From Rhodobacteraceae bacterium D3-12 (GTDB lineage Bacteria > Pseudomonadota > Alphaproteobacteria > Rhodobacterales > Rhodobacteraceae): a stretch of 64,000 bases of DNA. The notes under the pieces are model-generated. The model saw only the letters and a list, made by a program, of their open reading frames with translations. It searched no databases and was not told the DNA's origin. Where the stretch lies: positions 682,001-746,000 of the forward strand of contig CP104793.1 in the NCBI GenBank assembly GCA_025916135.1. Reading direction: 5' to 3'. The translations under genes were made by a program, and so were the position numbers. Below are positions 25,446-34,150 of the stretch, one piece after another (the stretch's first letter is position 1; every line of letters starts with the position of its first letter).

Positions 25446-25735
25446 CGCCGTGCCGTGAAAGTTTTGCACGGCGTCGCAATGTGTTACCAAAGCGTCATGA
25501 AAATGTTAATGTTTTCAATGTTTTGCCATGTGTTCAAAAAAGAAACGTTAAAATTCAACAGGTTACATATGTGCTTAAAAATTAGGCAAATTAGCGAAGT
25601 CAGCCAAAAACAACAATTATTTCGATCCGACGGAAAGATACACACGGAGTTATCCACAGGAACGGTGGATGCCTTTTAACTTGTGCAGCCCGAAGTAACA
25701 TTGCAGCCCAAGAACAGAATCAGACCCGGTGACAC
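25446..25735. other. AT-rich intergenic region upstream of uvrC with a DnaA box
   Basis: Much of 25495-25640 is strikingly A/T-rich for this genome (poly-A/T tracts, ATGTTAATGTTTTC, TTAAAAATTAGGCAAATTAG). A perfect DnaA-box nonamer TTATCCACA is at 25650-25658. I see only this one perfect box, no gene of typical length and no tRNA. The simplest role is a strong promoter/UP region for uvrC; replication-linked control by DnaA is possible. Confidence 0.6.
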
Positions 25736-27610
25736 ATGGCGCAGAACGACGATGAAAAGGTGACGCAAGGGAAGCCCGGCCATGAGGTGATTGCCGGATA
25801 CCTCAAGACATTGGACGCCTCGCCGGGGGTGTACCGGATGCTTGATGCGAAAAACGCCGTGCTCTACGTGGGCAAGGCGCGCAACCTGCGCGCGCGCGTC
25901 TCAAGCTATGCCAGACCGACGGGGCATTCGGGGCGGATTGCGCGGATGATCCGGGACACCGCGTCGATGATGTTTCTGACCACGCGGACGGAAACCGAGG
26001 CGCTTTTGCTTGAGCAGAACCTCATCAAACAGTTGAAGCCGCGCTATAATGTGCTTTTGCGCGACGACAAGAGTTTCCCCAATGTGTTGGTCACGGATCA
26101 CGAATTTCCGATGATCAAAAAGCACCGCGGTGCGAAGAAGGAAAAGGGCAGTTACTATGGCCCCTTTGCCAGCGCGGGGGCGGTCAACCGGGCGTTGGGA
26201 CAATTGCAGCGTGTGTTTTTGCTGCGCAATTGCACGAACGCGATGTTTGAGAGCCGGACGCGCCCGTGTCTGCAATATCAGATCAAACGCTGCACTGCGC
26301 CCTGTGTGGGCAAGGTGAGCGCGGCGGAGTATGGCGACGCGGTGCGCGATGCGGAACGCTATCTTCAGGGCCGCTCGACCCAGATCCAAGAAAAGCTGGC
26401 CAAAGAGATGGCGCAGGCGTCGGAGGCGATGGAGTTCGAGAAGGCGGCGGCGTTGCGCGACCGGATCAAGGCGCTGACTCAGGTGCAGACGGCGCAGGGG
26501 ATCAACCCGCGCAGCACGGCGGAGGCGGATGTGATCGCGCTTCACCTCGACAAGGGGCAGGCCTGTGTCCAGGTGTTTTTCATTCGCGCCAACCAGAACT
26601 GGGGCAACCGCGATTTTTACCCGCGTGTGGGTGAGGGGATTGAGGCGGCGGAGGTTTTGGAAGCCTTCATCGGCCAGTTTTATGACGGCAAGGAGCCGCC
26701 GCGGTTGTTGCTGTTGTCGCATCCTCTTGAGAACGAGGATTTGATGGTGGACGCCTTGAGCGGGAAGGCGGGGCGCAAGGTTGAGATACTGGTGCCCAAG
26801 CGCGGTGAGAAGGCGGAGTTGGTCGAGTCGGCCGAGCGCAATGCACGCGAGAGTCTGGCGCGCAAAATGGCGGAAACGGCAACGCAGGCGAGGCTGCTTA
26901 AAGGCGTGGCCGAGGCGTTTGACCTTGAGGCGCCGCCGGGGCGGATCGAGGTCTATGACAATAGCCACATTCAGGGCGCGCATGCGGTCGGGGCGATGAT
27001 CGTGGCCGGGCCGGAGGGGTTTGAAAAGAACCAGTATCGCAAGTTCAACATCAAGGGCGATGACCTGACCCCCGGTGATGATTTCGGGATGATGAAAGAG
27101 GTTCTGATGCGCCGTTTCAAGCGATTGCTGAAGGAAGACCCGGAGCGCAAGGAGGGCCATTGGCCGGACCTGTTGTTGATTGACGGTGGCGCCGGGCAGG
27201 TGTCGGCGGTGCAGTCGATCATGGACGAGATGGGGGTGCGCGACCTGCCGATGGTGGGCGTGGCCAAGGGGGTGGACCGGGACGCCGGTAAGGAAGAGTT
27301 TTACCGCAGCGGTAAGCGGCCCTTTGCTTTGCGTCACAATGATCCGGTGCTGTATTTCATCCAGCGGATGCGGGACGAGGCGCATCGGTTTGCGATTGGG
27401 ACGCACCGGGCGAAACGCTCGAAAGCGGTGGGGGCGACGCCGTTGGACGATGTGCCGGGCGTGGGCGCGACACGCAAGCGGGCGTTGCTGGCGCATTTCG
27501 GCTCGGCCAAGGCGGTGAGCCGCGCGGCGCTGGCTGATCTCAAGGCGGTGGACGGGGTGTCGAGCGCGTTGGCGGAGACGATTTATGATTATTTCCATGA
27601 GAATGGGTGA
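25736..27610 (+). CDS. uvrC: UvrABC system protein C (excinuclease)
   Basis: A 624-residue UvrC, which makes the 3' and 5' incisions in nucleotide excision repair. Domains in order: GIY-YIG nuclease ([23 protein letters not shown], residues about 30-52); a cysteine region [26 protein letters not shown]; a UVR motif ([17 protein letters not shown], about 236-252) for UvrB contact; an RNase-H-like nuclease ([12 protein letters not shown] near 403 and [11 protein letters not shown] near 478); and tandem HhH ([20 protein letters not shown], about 567-586). The start is ATG 25736. All catalytic regions are present. Confidence 0.96.
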   Translation: MAQNDDEKVTQGKPGHEVIAGYLKTLDASPGVYRMLDAKNAVLYVGKARNLRARVSSYARPTGHSGRIARMIRDTASMMFLTTRTETEALLLEQNLIKQLKPRYNVLLRDDKSFPNVLVTDHEFPMIKKHRGAKKEKGSYYGPFASAGAVNRALGQLQRVFLLRNCTNAMFESRTRPCLQYQIKRCTAPCVGKVSAAEYGDAVRDAERYLQGRSTQIQEKLAKEMAQASEAMEFEKAAALRDRIKALTQVQTAQGINPRSTAEADVIALHLDKGQACVQVFFIRANQNWGNRDFYPRVGEGIEAAEVLEAFIGQFYDGKEPPRLLLLSHPLENEDLMVDALSGKAGRKVEILVPKRGEKAELVESAERNARESLARKMAETATQARLLKGVAEAFDLEAPPGRIEVYDNSHIQGAHAVGAMIVAGPEGFEKNQYRKFNIKGDDLTPGDDFGMMKEVLMRRFKRLLKEDPERKEGHWPDLLLIDGGAGQVSAVQSIMDEMGVRDLPMVGVAKGVDRDAGKEEFYRSGKRPFALRHNDPVLYFIQRMRDEAHRFAIGTHRAKRSKAVGATPLDDVPGVGATRKRALLAHFGSAKAVSRAALADLKAVDGVSSALAETIYDYFHENG

Positions 27611-27674
27611 CGGCGCGGGGGCCACGCGGGGCGCGAAGAGACGCGGGCGCGGCGTGTTGGGCGTGCGGGGAAAT

Positions 27675-27696
27675 GGATATTTTTGGTCAGATGAAG
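27675..27696 (+). repeat. 22-bp interspersed motif, copy 2
   Basis: This copy of GGATATTTYYGGWMAGATGAAG lies 64 bases downstream of the uvrC stop and is directly followed by an 8-bp perfect hairpin, as part of the uvrC-pgsA spacer. Confidence 0.7.
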
Positions 27697-27699
27697 GCG

Positions 27700-27721
27700 G
27701 GCGCGACGGAAGTGTCGCGCC
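27700..27721 (+). terminator. Hairpin between uvrC and pgsA
   Basis: A perfect stem GGCGCGAC (27700-27707) with GTCGCGCC (27714-27721) and a 6-base loop is followed by GGGACGTTT. There is no long U-tract, so it is a weak terminator or an mRNA-stabilising hairpin. Confidence 0.4.
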
Positions 27722-27799
27722 GGGACGTTTAGCGCCAATCGGGTGCGGGTGGGATCAACGTTCTTTCCCAAGCGAAAAAAGCAGGTTAGATAGTTTGCG

Positions 27800-28471
27800 A
27801 TGAGATGGACGATCCCTAATATCCTGACCGCGTTGCGGTTGTTGGCGGCGCCGATGGTGCCGGTGATGTTTCTCTATTTCACAAGGCCTTATGCGGATTG
27901 GTTCGCGTTGGTCCTGTTTGTGGGCGCTTCGGTGACGGATTGGTTTGACGGCTATCTGGCGCGGGCGTGGAAGCAGGAAACCAAGCTGGGCACGATGTTG
28001 GACCCGATTGCGGACAAGGCGATGGTGTTGATCGCGCTGTTGGTGATTTGCGGCTATTCCAACACGGCATGGACGCCGTGGCTGGTGCTTCCGGCGACGA
28101 TCATCATGTTTCGCGAGGTGTTTGTGTCCGGCTTGCGGGAGTTCCTTGGGGATACGGCGGGGACGTTGAAGGTGACCCAGCTGGCCAAGTGGAAGACCAC
28201 GCTGCAAATGATTGCGATTGCTGTGCTTTTTGCCAACGGGATGTTTGAGCATTACCTTGTTATGTCGTCGCTTGGGATGGATCAGGCGATGATTGATGCG
28301 GTGTTGACGGGCGTTGAAATCGACGCGCAGGGGCTTGGCTGGAAGTTTGATGCGATGGTGTGGTCGGGCAACATCGGGGTAACGCTTTTGTGGTTGGCGG
28401 CGGTTTTGACGCTGGTGACGGGCATAGATTACATGCGCAAGGCCGCGCCGCATTTGCGGGAGGGTAGCTGA
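27800..28471 (+). CDS. pgsA: CDP-diacylglycerol-glycerol-3-phosphate phosphatidyltransferase PgsA
   Basis: A 223-residue membrane enzyme making phosphatidylglycerol phosphate. The CDP-alcohol phosphotransferase signature D-x2-DG-x2-AR-x8-G-x3-D-x3-D is complete as DWFDGYLARAWKQETKLGTM followed by LDPIAD (residues about 55-80). About five hydrophobic segments follow. The start is ATG 27800. The stop TGA overlaps moaD's ATG by one base, a common arrangement (uvrC-pgsA-moaD-moaE) in this lineage. Confidence 0.94.
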   Translation: MRWTIPNILTALRLLAAPMVPVMFLYFTRPYADWFALVLFVGASVTDWFDGYLARAWKQETKLGTMLDPIADKAMVLIALLVICGYSNTAWTPWLVLPATIIMFREVFVSGLREFLGDTAGTLKVTQLAKWKTTLQMIAIAVLFANGMFEHYLVMSSLGMDQAMIDAVLTGVEIDAQGLGWKFDAMVWSGNIGVTLLWLAAVLTLVTGIDYMRKAAPHLREGS

Positions 28472-28717
28472 TGGATGTGCTTTACTTTGCTTGGGTGCGC
28501 GAGCGCATCGGGGTGCCGCGCGAAACGGTTGAGACCGGGGCGGCGACAGTTGCGGAGCTGGTTGAAGAGCTGCGCGGGCGCGAGGCGCGGTATGCGGCGG
28601 CGTTTGCCGATCTGAGCGCGTTGCGTGTGGCGTTGGACCAGGGACCTTTCGGATTTTAACGCGCCGTTGGCGGGTGTTCGGGAAGTGGCATTTTTTCCGC
28701 CGATGACCGGGGGCTAG
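28471..28717 (+). CDS. moaD: Molybdopterin synthase small subunit MoaD, frameshifted
   Basis: A ubiquitin-like sulfur carrier for molybdopterin synthesis. The first frame reads from ATG 28471 as DVLYFAWVRERIGVPRETVET and on to VALDQ. It then hits an extra G at 28641-28643 (CAGGGACCTT for CAGGACCTT). Removing it restores DLSDFNAPLAGVREVAFFPPMTGG, including the essential C-terminal Gly-Gly at 28709-28714. The 247-base span is one too long. An intact C-terminus in the second frame argues that the gene is functional and the base is an error, or that it is recoded. Confidence 0.9.
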
Positions 28718-28720
28718 CCA

Positions 28721-29164
28721 TTGGATATCCGGGTTCAGGAGGCGGCGTTCGAGTTCGGCGCAGAGGCCGAGCGGTTCGCCCAAGGGCACGCGCATATTGG
28801 CGCTGTTGTGACCTTTACCGGCATTGTGCGTGACCTTGTGGGTGGCGGGCTCGACCGGATGGAGATTGAGCATTATCCGGGGATGACGGAGCGCGCCCTT
28901 GCCAAACAGGCAGAGCAGGCGGCGGCGCGGTTTCAATTGGGCGATGTGTTGGTGATCCATCGGTTCGGGCGATTGAAGCCCGGTGAGATGATCATGATGG
29001 TCGCCACCGCCGCGCCGCACCGGGCGGATGCGTTTCAGGGGGCAGAGTTCCTGATGGATTATTTGAAATCACGCGCGCCCTTCTGGAAGAAGGAATTCAC
29101 CGCTGATGGGGCCGAATGGGTGGCCGCCAAGAGCGAGGACGAGGACGCGCTGTCACGCTGGTAG
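28721..29164 (+). CDS. moaE: Molybdopterin synthase catalytic subunit MoaE
   Basis: A 147-residue protein, partner of MoaD, which inserts dithiolene sulfurs into precursor Z. The FTGIVRDL (residues about 32-39), HYPGMTE, HRFGRLKPGE and catalytic-Lys APFWKKEFTADGAEWV (about 119-134) motifs are all visible. The start is TTG 28721, preceded by GGGGG inside the moaD 3' end; no ATG precedes the conserved N-terminus. The gap to the moaD stop is 3 bases. Confidence 0.92.
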   Translation: MDIRVQEAAFEFGAEAERFAQGHAHIGAVVTFTGIVRDLVGGGLDRMEIEHYPGMTERALAKQAEQAAARFQLGDVLVIHRFGRLKPGEMIMMVATAAPHRADAFQGAEFLMDYLKSRAPFWKKEFTADGAEWVAAKSEDEDALSRW

Positions 29165-29235
29165 GGTGACGCCAAGGCAGGGTTGCGCGGTGGGCGCGTG
29201 GCGGCGCAGAGTTCCCTGAAAAACCGGGGGCGAAA

Positions 29236-29529
29236 ATGTCAGTTGTGATCGAAGAATTTCTGAGCGTGTTGCAGCCGAAAGTTAAGGGCATTTTGCGCGG
29301 CACGGCGAAGTTGGTCATTACCGATGTGGGCGTGGTCATGTTGGACGAGACAGGCGCGCGGGTTGGTGATGGTGCGGCTGATGTGACGCTTAAGGCCACG
29401 GAAACGGTGTTTCGCAACATCATGGACGGCACGCAGAACCCGGTGATGGCGGTCATGTCCGGCAAGCTTGGGGTTGAGGGCAGCTCGACACGTGCGCTTA
29501 AGGTCGGTCAAATCCTGACAGGAGCGTGA
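29236..29529 (+). CDS. SCP2 sterol-binding domain protein
   Basis: A 97-residue single-domain SCP-2-like lipid-binding protein. The pattern VKGILRGTAKLVITDVGVVMLDETGARVG, then DVTLKATETVFRNIMDGTQNPVMAVMSGKLGVEGSSTRALKVGQIL, matches the family core, including the G-K-L-x-V-x-G strand. It is soluble and has no signal peptide. It probably binds fatty acyl or quinone-like lipids. It stands alone between moaE and a DNA-repair-like gene. Confidence 0.87.
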   Translation: MSVVIEEFLSVLQPKVKGILRGTAKLVITDVGVVMLDETGARVGDGAADVTLKATETVFRNIMDGTQNPVMAVMSGKLGVEGSSTRALKVGQILTGA

Positions 29530-29618
29530 GGGCGCGCGCCTGATCCGCAGGTTCCGGGTTTTCGGCGCGGACCGCTTTGCGTTAGCGTGGGGGAACCTAA
29601 CGCGGGGCAGCGACAGAT

Positions 29619-30797
29619 ATGACACCGTTGAAAATTCCCAACCGTTTGGCGCGGTGGCTGTGGCTGGATGCGCAGGGGTTGGCGCGCGCACCGGTGGGGG
29701 CGCTTGATCTGGGGCGGACCATTCACGATCTGGGGCTGGTGCAACTGGACACGATACAGGTCGTGTCGCGGGCGCATCACCACATCCTGTGGTCGCGCAA
29801 TCAGAATTACCGCGAGCCGATGTTGGACAAGCATTTGCGCAAGCGGCAGGTGTTTGAACATTTCACCCATGACGCCAGCGTCCTGCCGATGGAGTTTCTG
29901 CCGATGTGGCAGAGGCAGTTCCGGCGCTGGGCCGAGAAGATTGTCACTGCAGGCTGGTGGAAGAATATGCCGGACGCCGAGGGGCGGGCCGAGATCAAGG
30001 CGCGGATCGCGCGTGAGGGCGCGCTTTCGACCCATGCGTTTGACACCAAGATCGAGGGCAAGAAGGAAATGTGGACCCGCCCGCCGCACAAGCTTGCGCT
30101 GGATTACATGTGGTATGCGGGCGAATTGGCCACCTGTCACCGCGAGGGGTTTACCAAGTTTTACAATCTGGCCGAGCGGGTGTTTCCCGCCGATTTGCGC
30201 AGCGTCGAGATGGCGGAGGAGGCGCAGATCGACTGGCTCTGCCGCGCCGCGTTGAAGCGGATCGGGTTTGGCACGCAGGGCGAGATTCAGCGGTTCTGGG
30301 ACGCGATGAGCGCCAAGGAGGCCAAGGCGTGGCTGGACGGGGCGCGGGCGGAATTGGTGCCGGTGGAGATTGGCAATGCCGATGGCAGCGTCACGGCGGG
30401 CTGGGCGATGCCGGACATTGAGGCGCGAATGGCGGCGGTTGAGAAGCCGACTGCGCGGCTGCGGATTCTCAACCCGTTTGATCCGGTGATCCGCGATCGT
30501 GCGCGTTTGGAGCGGCTGTTCGGGTTTGAATACCGCGTGGAGATGTTTGTGCCTGCGGCCAAGCGCAAATGGGGGTATTACGTTTACCCGTTGTTGGAGG
30601 GCGACCGGTTTGTCGGGCGCATCGAGGCCAAGGCGACCCGCGCCGAGGGCGTGCTGGAGCATATGCGCACATGGGTTGAGCCGGGGGTGAAATGGACCGG
30701 CGCACGGCAAGGCAAGCTGGAGGCGGAGTTGGAGCGGTTGAAGCGGCTGGCCGGGGTGGCGGAGGTCACGGGGGCGGGTGAGCTGCTGCGCGGTTAG
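29619..30797 (+). CDS. Winged-helix DNA-repair protein of the YcaQ/AlkX family
   Basis: A 392-residue HTH_42-family protein. Landmarks are RARWL-type N-terminal HTH, then LVQLDTIQVVSRAHHHILWSR (residues about 38-58) containing the Q-x-D element that corresponds to the catalytic QxD of the DNA interstrand-crosslink glycosylase AlkX/YcaQ. The later LNPFDPVIRDRARLERLFGFEYRVEMFVPAAKRKWGYYV block (about 284-322) is characteristic. The predicted role is excision of alkylated or crosslinked bases. It is not linked to uvrC transcriptionally as far as can be seen. Confidence 0.87.
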   Translation: MTPLKIPNRLARWLWLDAQGLARAPVGALDLGRTIHDLGLVQLDTIQVVSRAHHHILWSRNQNYREPMLDKHLRKRQVFEHFTHDASVLPMEFLPMWQRQFRRWAEKIVTAGWWKNMPDAEGRAEIKARIAREGALSTHAFDTKIEGKKEMWTRPPHKLALDYMWYAGELATCHREGFTKFYNLAERVFPADLRSVEMAEEAQIDWLCRAALKRIGFGTQGEIQRFWDAMSAKEAKAWLDGARAELVPVEIGNADGSVTAGWAMPDIEARMAAVEKPTARLRILNPFDPVIRDRARLERLFGFEYRVEMFVPAAKRKWGYYVYPLLEGDRFVGRIEAKATRAEGVLEHMRTWVEPGVKWTGARQGKLEAELERLKRLAGVAEVTGAGELLRG

Positions 30798-30849
30798 GCG
30801 ATGGGGGCATGCGCGCGCCGGATTAATGCAGGGTGCGGCGCGTTTGGGA

Positions 30850-31176
30850 TCAAGCGCTTTGGGATTGCTCGTATTGGGCGCGCATTTCTTCGGCTTCGGA
30901 GCGGGCGTCGCGCAACCCGTCCATGGCGGCGGCGAGTTCGGCTTCGGTCTGGCTTAGCTGATTGGTCAGCTCGGCTTCGCGTTGTTGCAGATAGGTGATC
31001 GCCTGATCGCGGGTTTCCTCGGCCTCGTGGAGTTCCCGGGCCATGCGGTCAAGCTCTTCGACATCGGAGCGGGCCACGCGGCTGAAGCGGTGGATCAGCC
31101 AATTGGCGAACCAGCCGGTGCAGAACGCGACGAACAGGATGATGGCCGTTGCAATGATGAACTCAGTTCTTGTCAT
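30850..31176 (-). CDS. Membrane-anchored coiled-coil protein (108 aa)
   Basis: An N-terminal transmembrane helix (residues about 6-29, EFIIATAIILFVAFCTGWFANWL) is followed by a long charged coiled coil (about 35-105) rich in Glu, Ala, Arg and Gln. The start ATG 31176 lies inside the 3' end of the OmpA-family gene (14-base overlap), so it is translated from the same message. I do not recognise a named family; a role tethering the OmpA-family protein or an envelope complex is inference. Confidence 0.75.
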   Translation of the reverse strand: MTRTEFIIATAIILFVAFCTGWFANWLIHRFSRVARSDVEELDRMARELHEAEETRDQAITYLQQREAELTNQLSQTEAELAAAMDGLRDARSEAEEMRAQYEQSQSA

Positions 31177-33106
31177 CAGGAATTCCTTGGTCTTTCGCCT
31201 GCGGCTCGGTGCCGTCTTTGTCTGTGCCGGTCTGATCGGTGCCAGCGGGGGTCTTTTTCTCGACGCTTTCCAGCGTGGTTTTGGTTTCCTTGACCGGGTC
31301 CGGCAGGATCAGCGAAAACTCGATCCGGCGGTTATCTTCGCGGCCGGCTTCGGTTTTGTTGTCGGCGATCGGTTTGCTTTCGCCATAGCCAACGGCGGTA
31401 AAGGAGGAGGTCAGCACGCGGCGTTCACGTAGGCCGTTCAGCACCGCCTGAGCGCGGCCCTGGCTGAGCTGTTGGTTCATGGTTTCGCGGCCCTGACTGT
31501 CGGTGTGGCCGCTGATTTCAAGCTTGATGGGCCCGCATTTCTTGAGCACCTCGGCAATTGCATCCACGGTTTTGCGCGAGGCGCCGTCGATGGTGTCAGA
31601 GCCCGGCTCGAAGGCGATTTTCTGGGTCGCCTGAAGCTCTTTGATCTGGTCGATGCATTCCTGCGGTGTGGGCAGGCCCGCAACGGGGTCGAGCTTTTTC
31701 TGGTAGGTCACCTTGATGTCATAGGTGTTGCCGTCGCCCAGTTTTTCGGACAGGAGGCGCGAAATTTCGGCCTTGGCATCGGGGTTGCCGGTGTTGCCGA
31801 GCACGCGCACGTTGTCGGGGGTGATTGTCACCGCACCGTTGGAGAGATGCGCGAGCGCATCAAGCCCGGTGAGCACGCGCACCGGCCAGTCGCCGGGCAG
31901 GGCGTCGTCGATGCGGGCCGAATTATGCACCGTGGTTGAGCCAAAGCGGGCCTGTGCAAAGCTGTAGGTGGTGTCACGCGAGAGTTCATCGCTGACCCGG
32001 CCGCGCAGTTGCACGAGGCCTTCGGGCGAGAGGGTTGCAACAAATTCGGGCGGGCCGTCGCCTTGGGCTTCGGGCGGTTTGGGCAGGACGGCGTGTAGGC
32101 TGAACACATCGGGGAGGGTGTTTTCAAGTTCTCCCACGATCAGGTCGAATTTGGCCTGATCGGTGCCTTCGGCGGCAACAAGCGTGATGTCGGCATCGGC
32201 GAAGGTCACGGTGCCTTGACCCATGTCGGCCAGCGCGGCGATGGCCATTTCCGCCGCCTTGGCCCAATTGGGCGAAGGCACGCCAAGGCCGATGACACAA
32301 TGGGCGCTGCCGTCGAAACCTGCGGCGGCGGCGGCTTTGAGGATGCGGGTTTGAGCGGCGGGCGTATCCGCCGAGCAGCTGTCAAAGCGCACGCCATCGT
32401 CATCAATAAGAAAACGCAGCGAATAGGGTGTGATCACCGGGCGCGGCGCAGAGATGTTGAGCGTCACGGCGAGACCTTCGGGCATATCGTCCGACAGGGT
32501 TTTCTGAAGCTTGCGTTTCTCTTCGGCGCTGTCGGAGATCGCGGTGATGCGCACCGTGCTTGCATCAATCGAGACCTTTGAGCGCGGCAGGGATCTGAGC
32601 GACGTCAGCCCGTATTCGAGCGCCTGATCCCAGCCTTCGGGCGTGGGATAATCGGCCAGATCCAGCAGGTCTGCGATCTGATCATCGCCAAAACGACGTT
32701 TGAGATCGGCCACCAACCGGTCGCGATCTGTGGTTGCAGGAACGAGGCCGATAAGCGTGATGCCGGCGTCATTTCGCAGAATTTCGACGGAAAACCGCGG
32801 TGGCGCGATATTCTTGGCGGCGGCCATTTCCATCCGGTCGATCACCCGCGCGGCATCGACGACCTCGCCTGCGGTGGAGATCGCAAGAAAGCGGTTGGCT
32901 TCGGAGGGGGCGGTGCCGGTGAGGAAAACCTGAAGCCCGTCGGAATGGACCTCGGCCCAGGTGAGGCCTTTGATATCAAGGGCTTCACGGACGCCAAACT
33001 CGGACGTTTCTTCGATCATCGTGACGGCAAAGCCGGCGGCGAAAAGGCTCGCTGCGGCAGCGGCGAGGAACGTCCCGGAGATAATGGCGATGGCGGATAG
33101 GCGCAT
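31163..33106 (-). CDS. OmpA-family protein with N-terminal anchor (647 aa)
   Basis: An N-terminal hydrophobic segment (residues about 5-28) acts as an anchor or signal. A long region of BON-like repeats follows (about 60-400, several DxxVxVxGxVxxxxxR-like strands). The C-terminal OmpA peptidoglycan-binding domain has KIAFEPGSDTID (about 495), LEISGHTDSQGRETMNQQLS (about 530) and GYGESKPIADN with NRRIEFSL (about 570-595). The tail after 600 is Lys/Thr-rich and disordered. It likely links the envelope to peptidoglycan. It overlaps the coiled-coil gene by 14 bases. Confidence 0.88.
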   Translation of the reverse strand: MRLSAIAIISGTFLAAAAASLFAAGFAVTMIEETSEFGVREALDIKGLTWAEVHSDGLQVFLTGTAPSEANRFLAISTAGEVVDAARVIDRMEMAAAKNIAPPRFSVEILRNDAGITLIGLVPATTDRDRLVADLKRRFGDDQIADLLDLADYPTPEGWDQALEYGLTSLRSLPRSKVSIDASTVRITAISDSAEEKRKLQKTLSDDMPEGLAVTLNISAPRPVITPYSLRFLIDDDGVRFDSCSADTPAAQTRILKAAAAAGFDGSAHCVIGLGVPSPNWAKAAEMAIAALADMGQGTVTFADADITLVAAEGTDQAKFDLIVGELENTLPDVFSLHAVLPKPPEAQGDGPPEFVATLSPEGLVQLRGRVSDELSRDTTYSFAQARFGSTTVHNSARIDDALPGDWPVRVLTGLDALAHLSNGAVTITPDNVRVLGNTGNPDAKAEISRLLSEKLGDGNTYDIKVTYQKKLDPVAGLPTPQECIDQIKELQATQKIAFEPGSDTIDGASRKTVDAIAEVLKKCGPIKLEISGHTDSQGRETMNQQLSQGRAQAVLNGLRERRVLTSSFTAVGYGESKPIADNKTEAGREDNRRIEFSLILPDPVKETKTTLESVEKKTPAGTDQTGTDKDGTEPQAKDQGIPDDKN

Positions 33107-33166
33107 GATACCTGCAGACTAGCGTACGGTGTGCTGTTATCTAATCCGTGGCGCGGCGGGTTGCAA

Positions 33167-34150
33167 TCACAGGAATAGCGCAACGGCGAAAAACAGCAGG
33201 GGGGTCAGCCCCGTATCGCGGTTGGCGCGAAACAGCATCAGCAGACGGGCGTTGTCGTCAAGGTCGAGCATGCGCAACTGCCAGTGCATATGCCAGCCCA
33301 TGGCGCAGGCCCCGGCGAGGGCGATGAACAGCGCGAGGGGGCTGTCATTGGCGCCGACCATGGCGGTGATGATCGCCAGCGCGAGCAGCGACACGGTGGC
33401 GACAAGAAAGCGACGCAGCCAAGTTGCGGTTTGCGTCCCAAACAGCCGGGCGGTGGATTTCACCCCGATCAGCGCGTCGTCTTCGGTGTCTTGGTGGGCA
33501 TAGATCGTGTCATAGAACAGGGTCCATGCGATGCCCGCGACATAGAGAATGACCGCCGGTGTTTCGAGCGTGCCGCTATGGGCCGTCCATACCAAGAGCG
33601 CGCCCCAGTTAAAGGCAAGGCCGAGGAACACCTGTGGCCACCAGGTAAAGCGTTTGGCAAAGGGGTAGACCGCCACAGGCACAAGAGAAAGCACGCCCAG
33701 CAGGATCGCATTCATGTTAAAAGTCAACAGGATAGCGAAAGCGATCAGGGCTTGGAGGATCATCCAGCCCGCCGCCTGTCTGGTGCTGACCTGACCCGAG
33801 GGTATAGGCCGTGAGCGGGTACGCTCGACCCGCCCGTCAATGTCGCGGTCGGTGATGTCGTTCCACGTACAGCCCGCGCCACGCATCAAAAACGCACCCG
33901 CCCCACAGGACAGGAATATCCAGAGATCAAACCAGCGCGCCGCGCCGTCATGCAGCATCGCCAGCGCCAGACCCAGCCAGCACGGCAGCAGCAAAAGCCA
34001 CGTTCCGATCGGCCGGTCAGCGCGCGACAGGCGCAGATAAGGGCGGCTCCATTCGGGGGCGGTGTGATCGACCCAATTGCCTTTGACGGCATCCGAAACC
34101 TGCCCGTTTTCGGTGCTTTTGGCGTCTGGTGTCTTGTCGGATGTGCTCAT
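33167..34150 (-). CDS. ubiA: 4-hydroxybenzoate polyprenyltransferase UbiA
   Basis: A 327-residue membrane prenyltransferase of ubiquinone synthesis. The two Asp-rich Mg/diphosphate motifs are present: NDITDRDIDGRVERTRSRP (residues about 104-122) and YAHQDTEDDALIGVKSTA (about 228-245). About eight membrane spans follow a soluble N-terminus of about 40 residues. ATG 34150 is directly adjacent to the opposite-strand ATG 34151, so the gene has no private upstream spacer. Confidence 0.93.
   Translation of the reverse strand: MSTSDKTPDAKSTENGQVSDAVKGNWVDHTAPEWSRPYLRLSRADRPIGTWLLLLPCWLGLALAMLHDGAARWFDLWIFLSCGAGAFLMRGAGCTWNDITDRDIDGRVERTRSRPIPSGQVSTRQAAGWMILQALIAFAILLTFNMNAILLGVLSLVPVAVYPFAKRFTWWPQVFLGLAFNWGALLVWTAHSGTLETPAVILYVAGIAWTLFYDTIYAHQDTEDDALIGVKSTARLFGTQTATWLRRFLVATVSLLALAIITAMVGANDSPLALFIALAGACAMGWHMHWQLRMLDLDDNARLLMLFRANRDTGLTPLLFFAVALFL

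Noticed and set aside
25446-25735. Replication origin
   Set aside because: Only one perfect DnaA box was found, with no box cluster and no origin-associated genes (dnaA, hemE, parAB).
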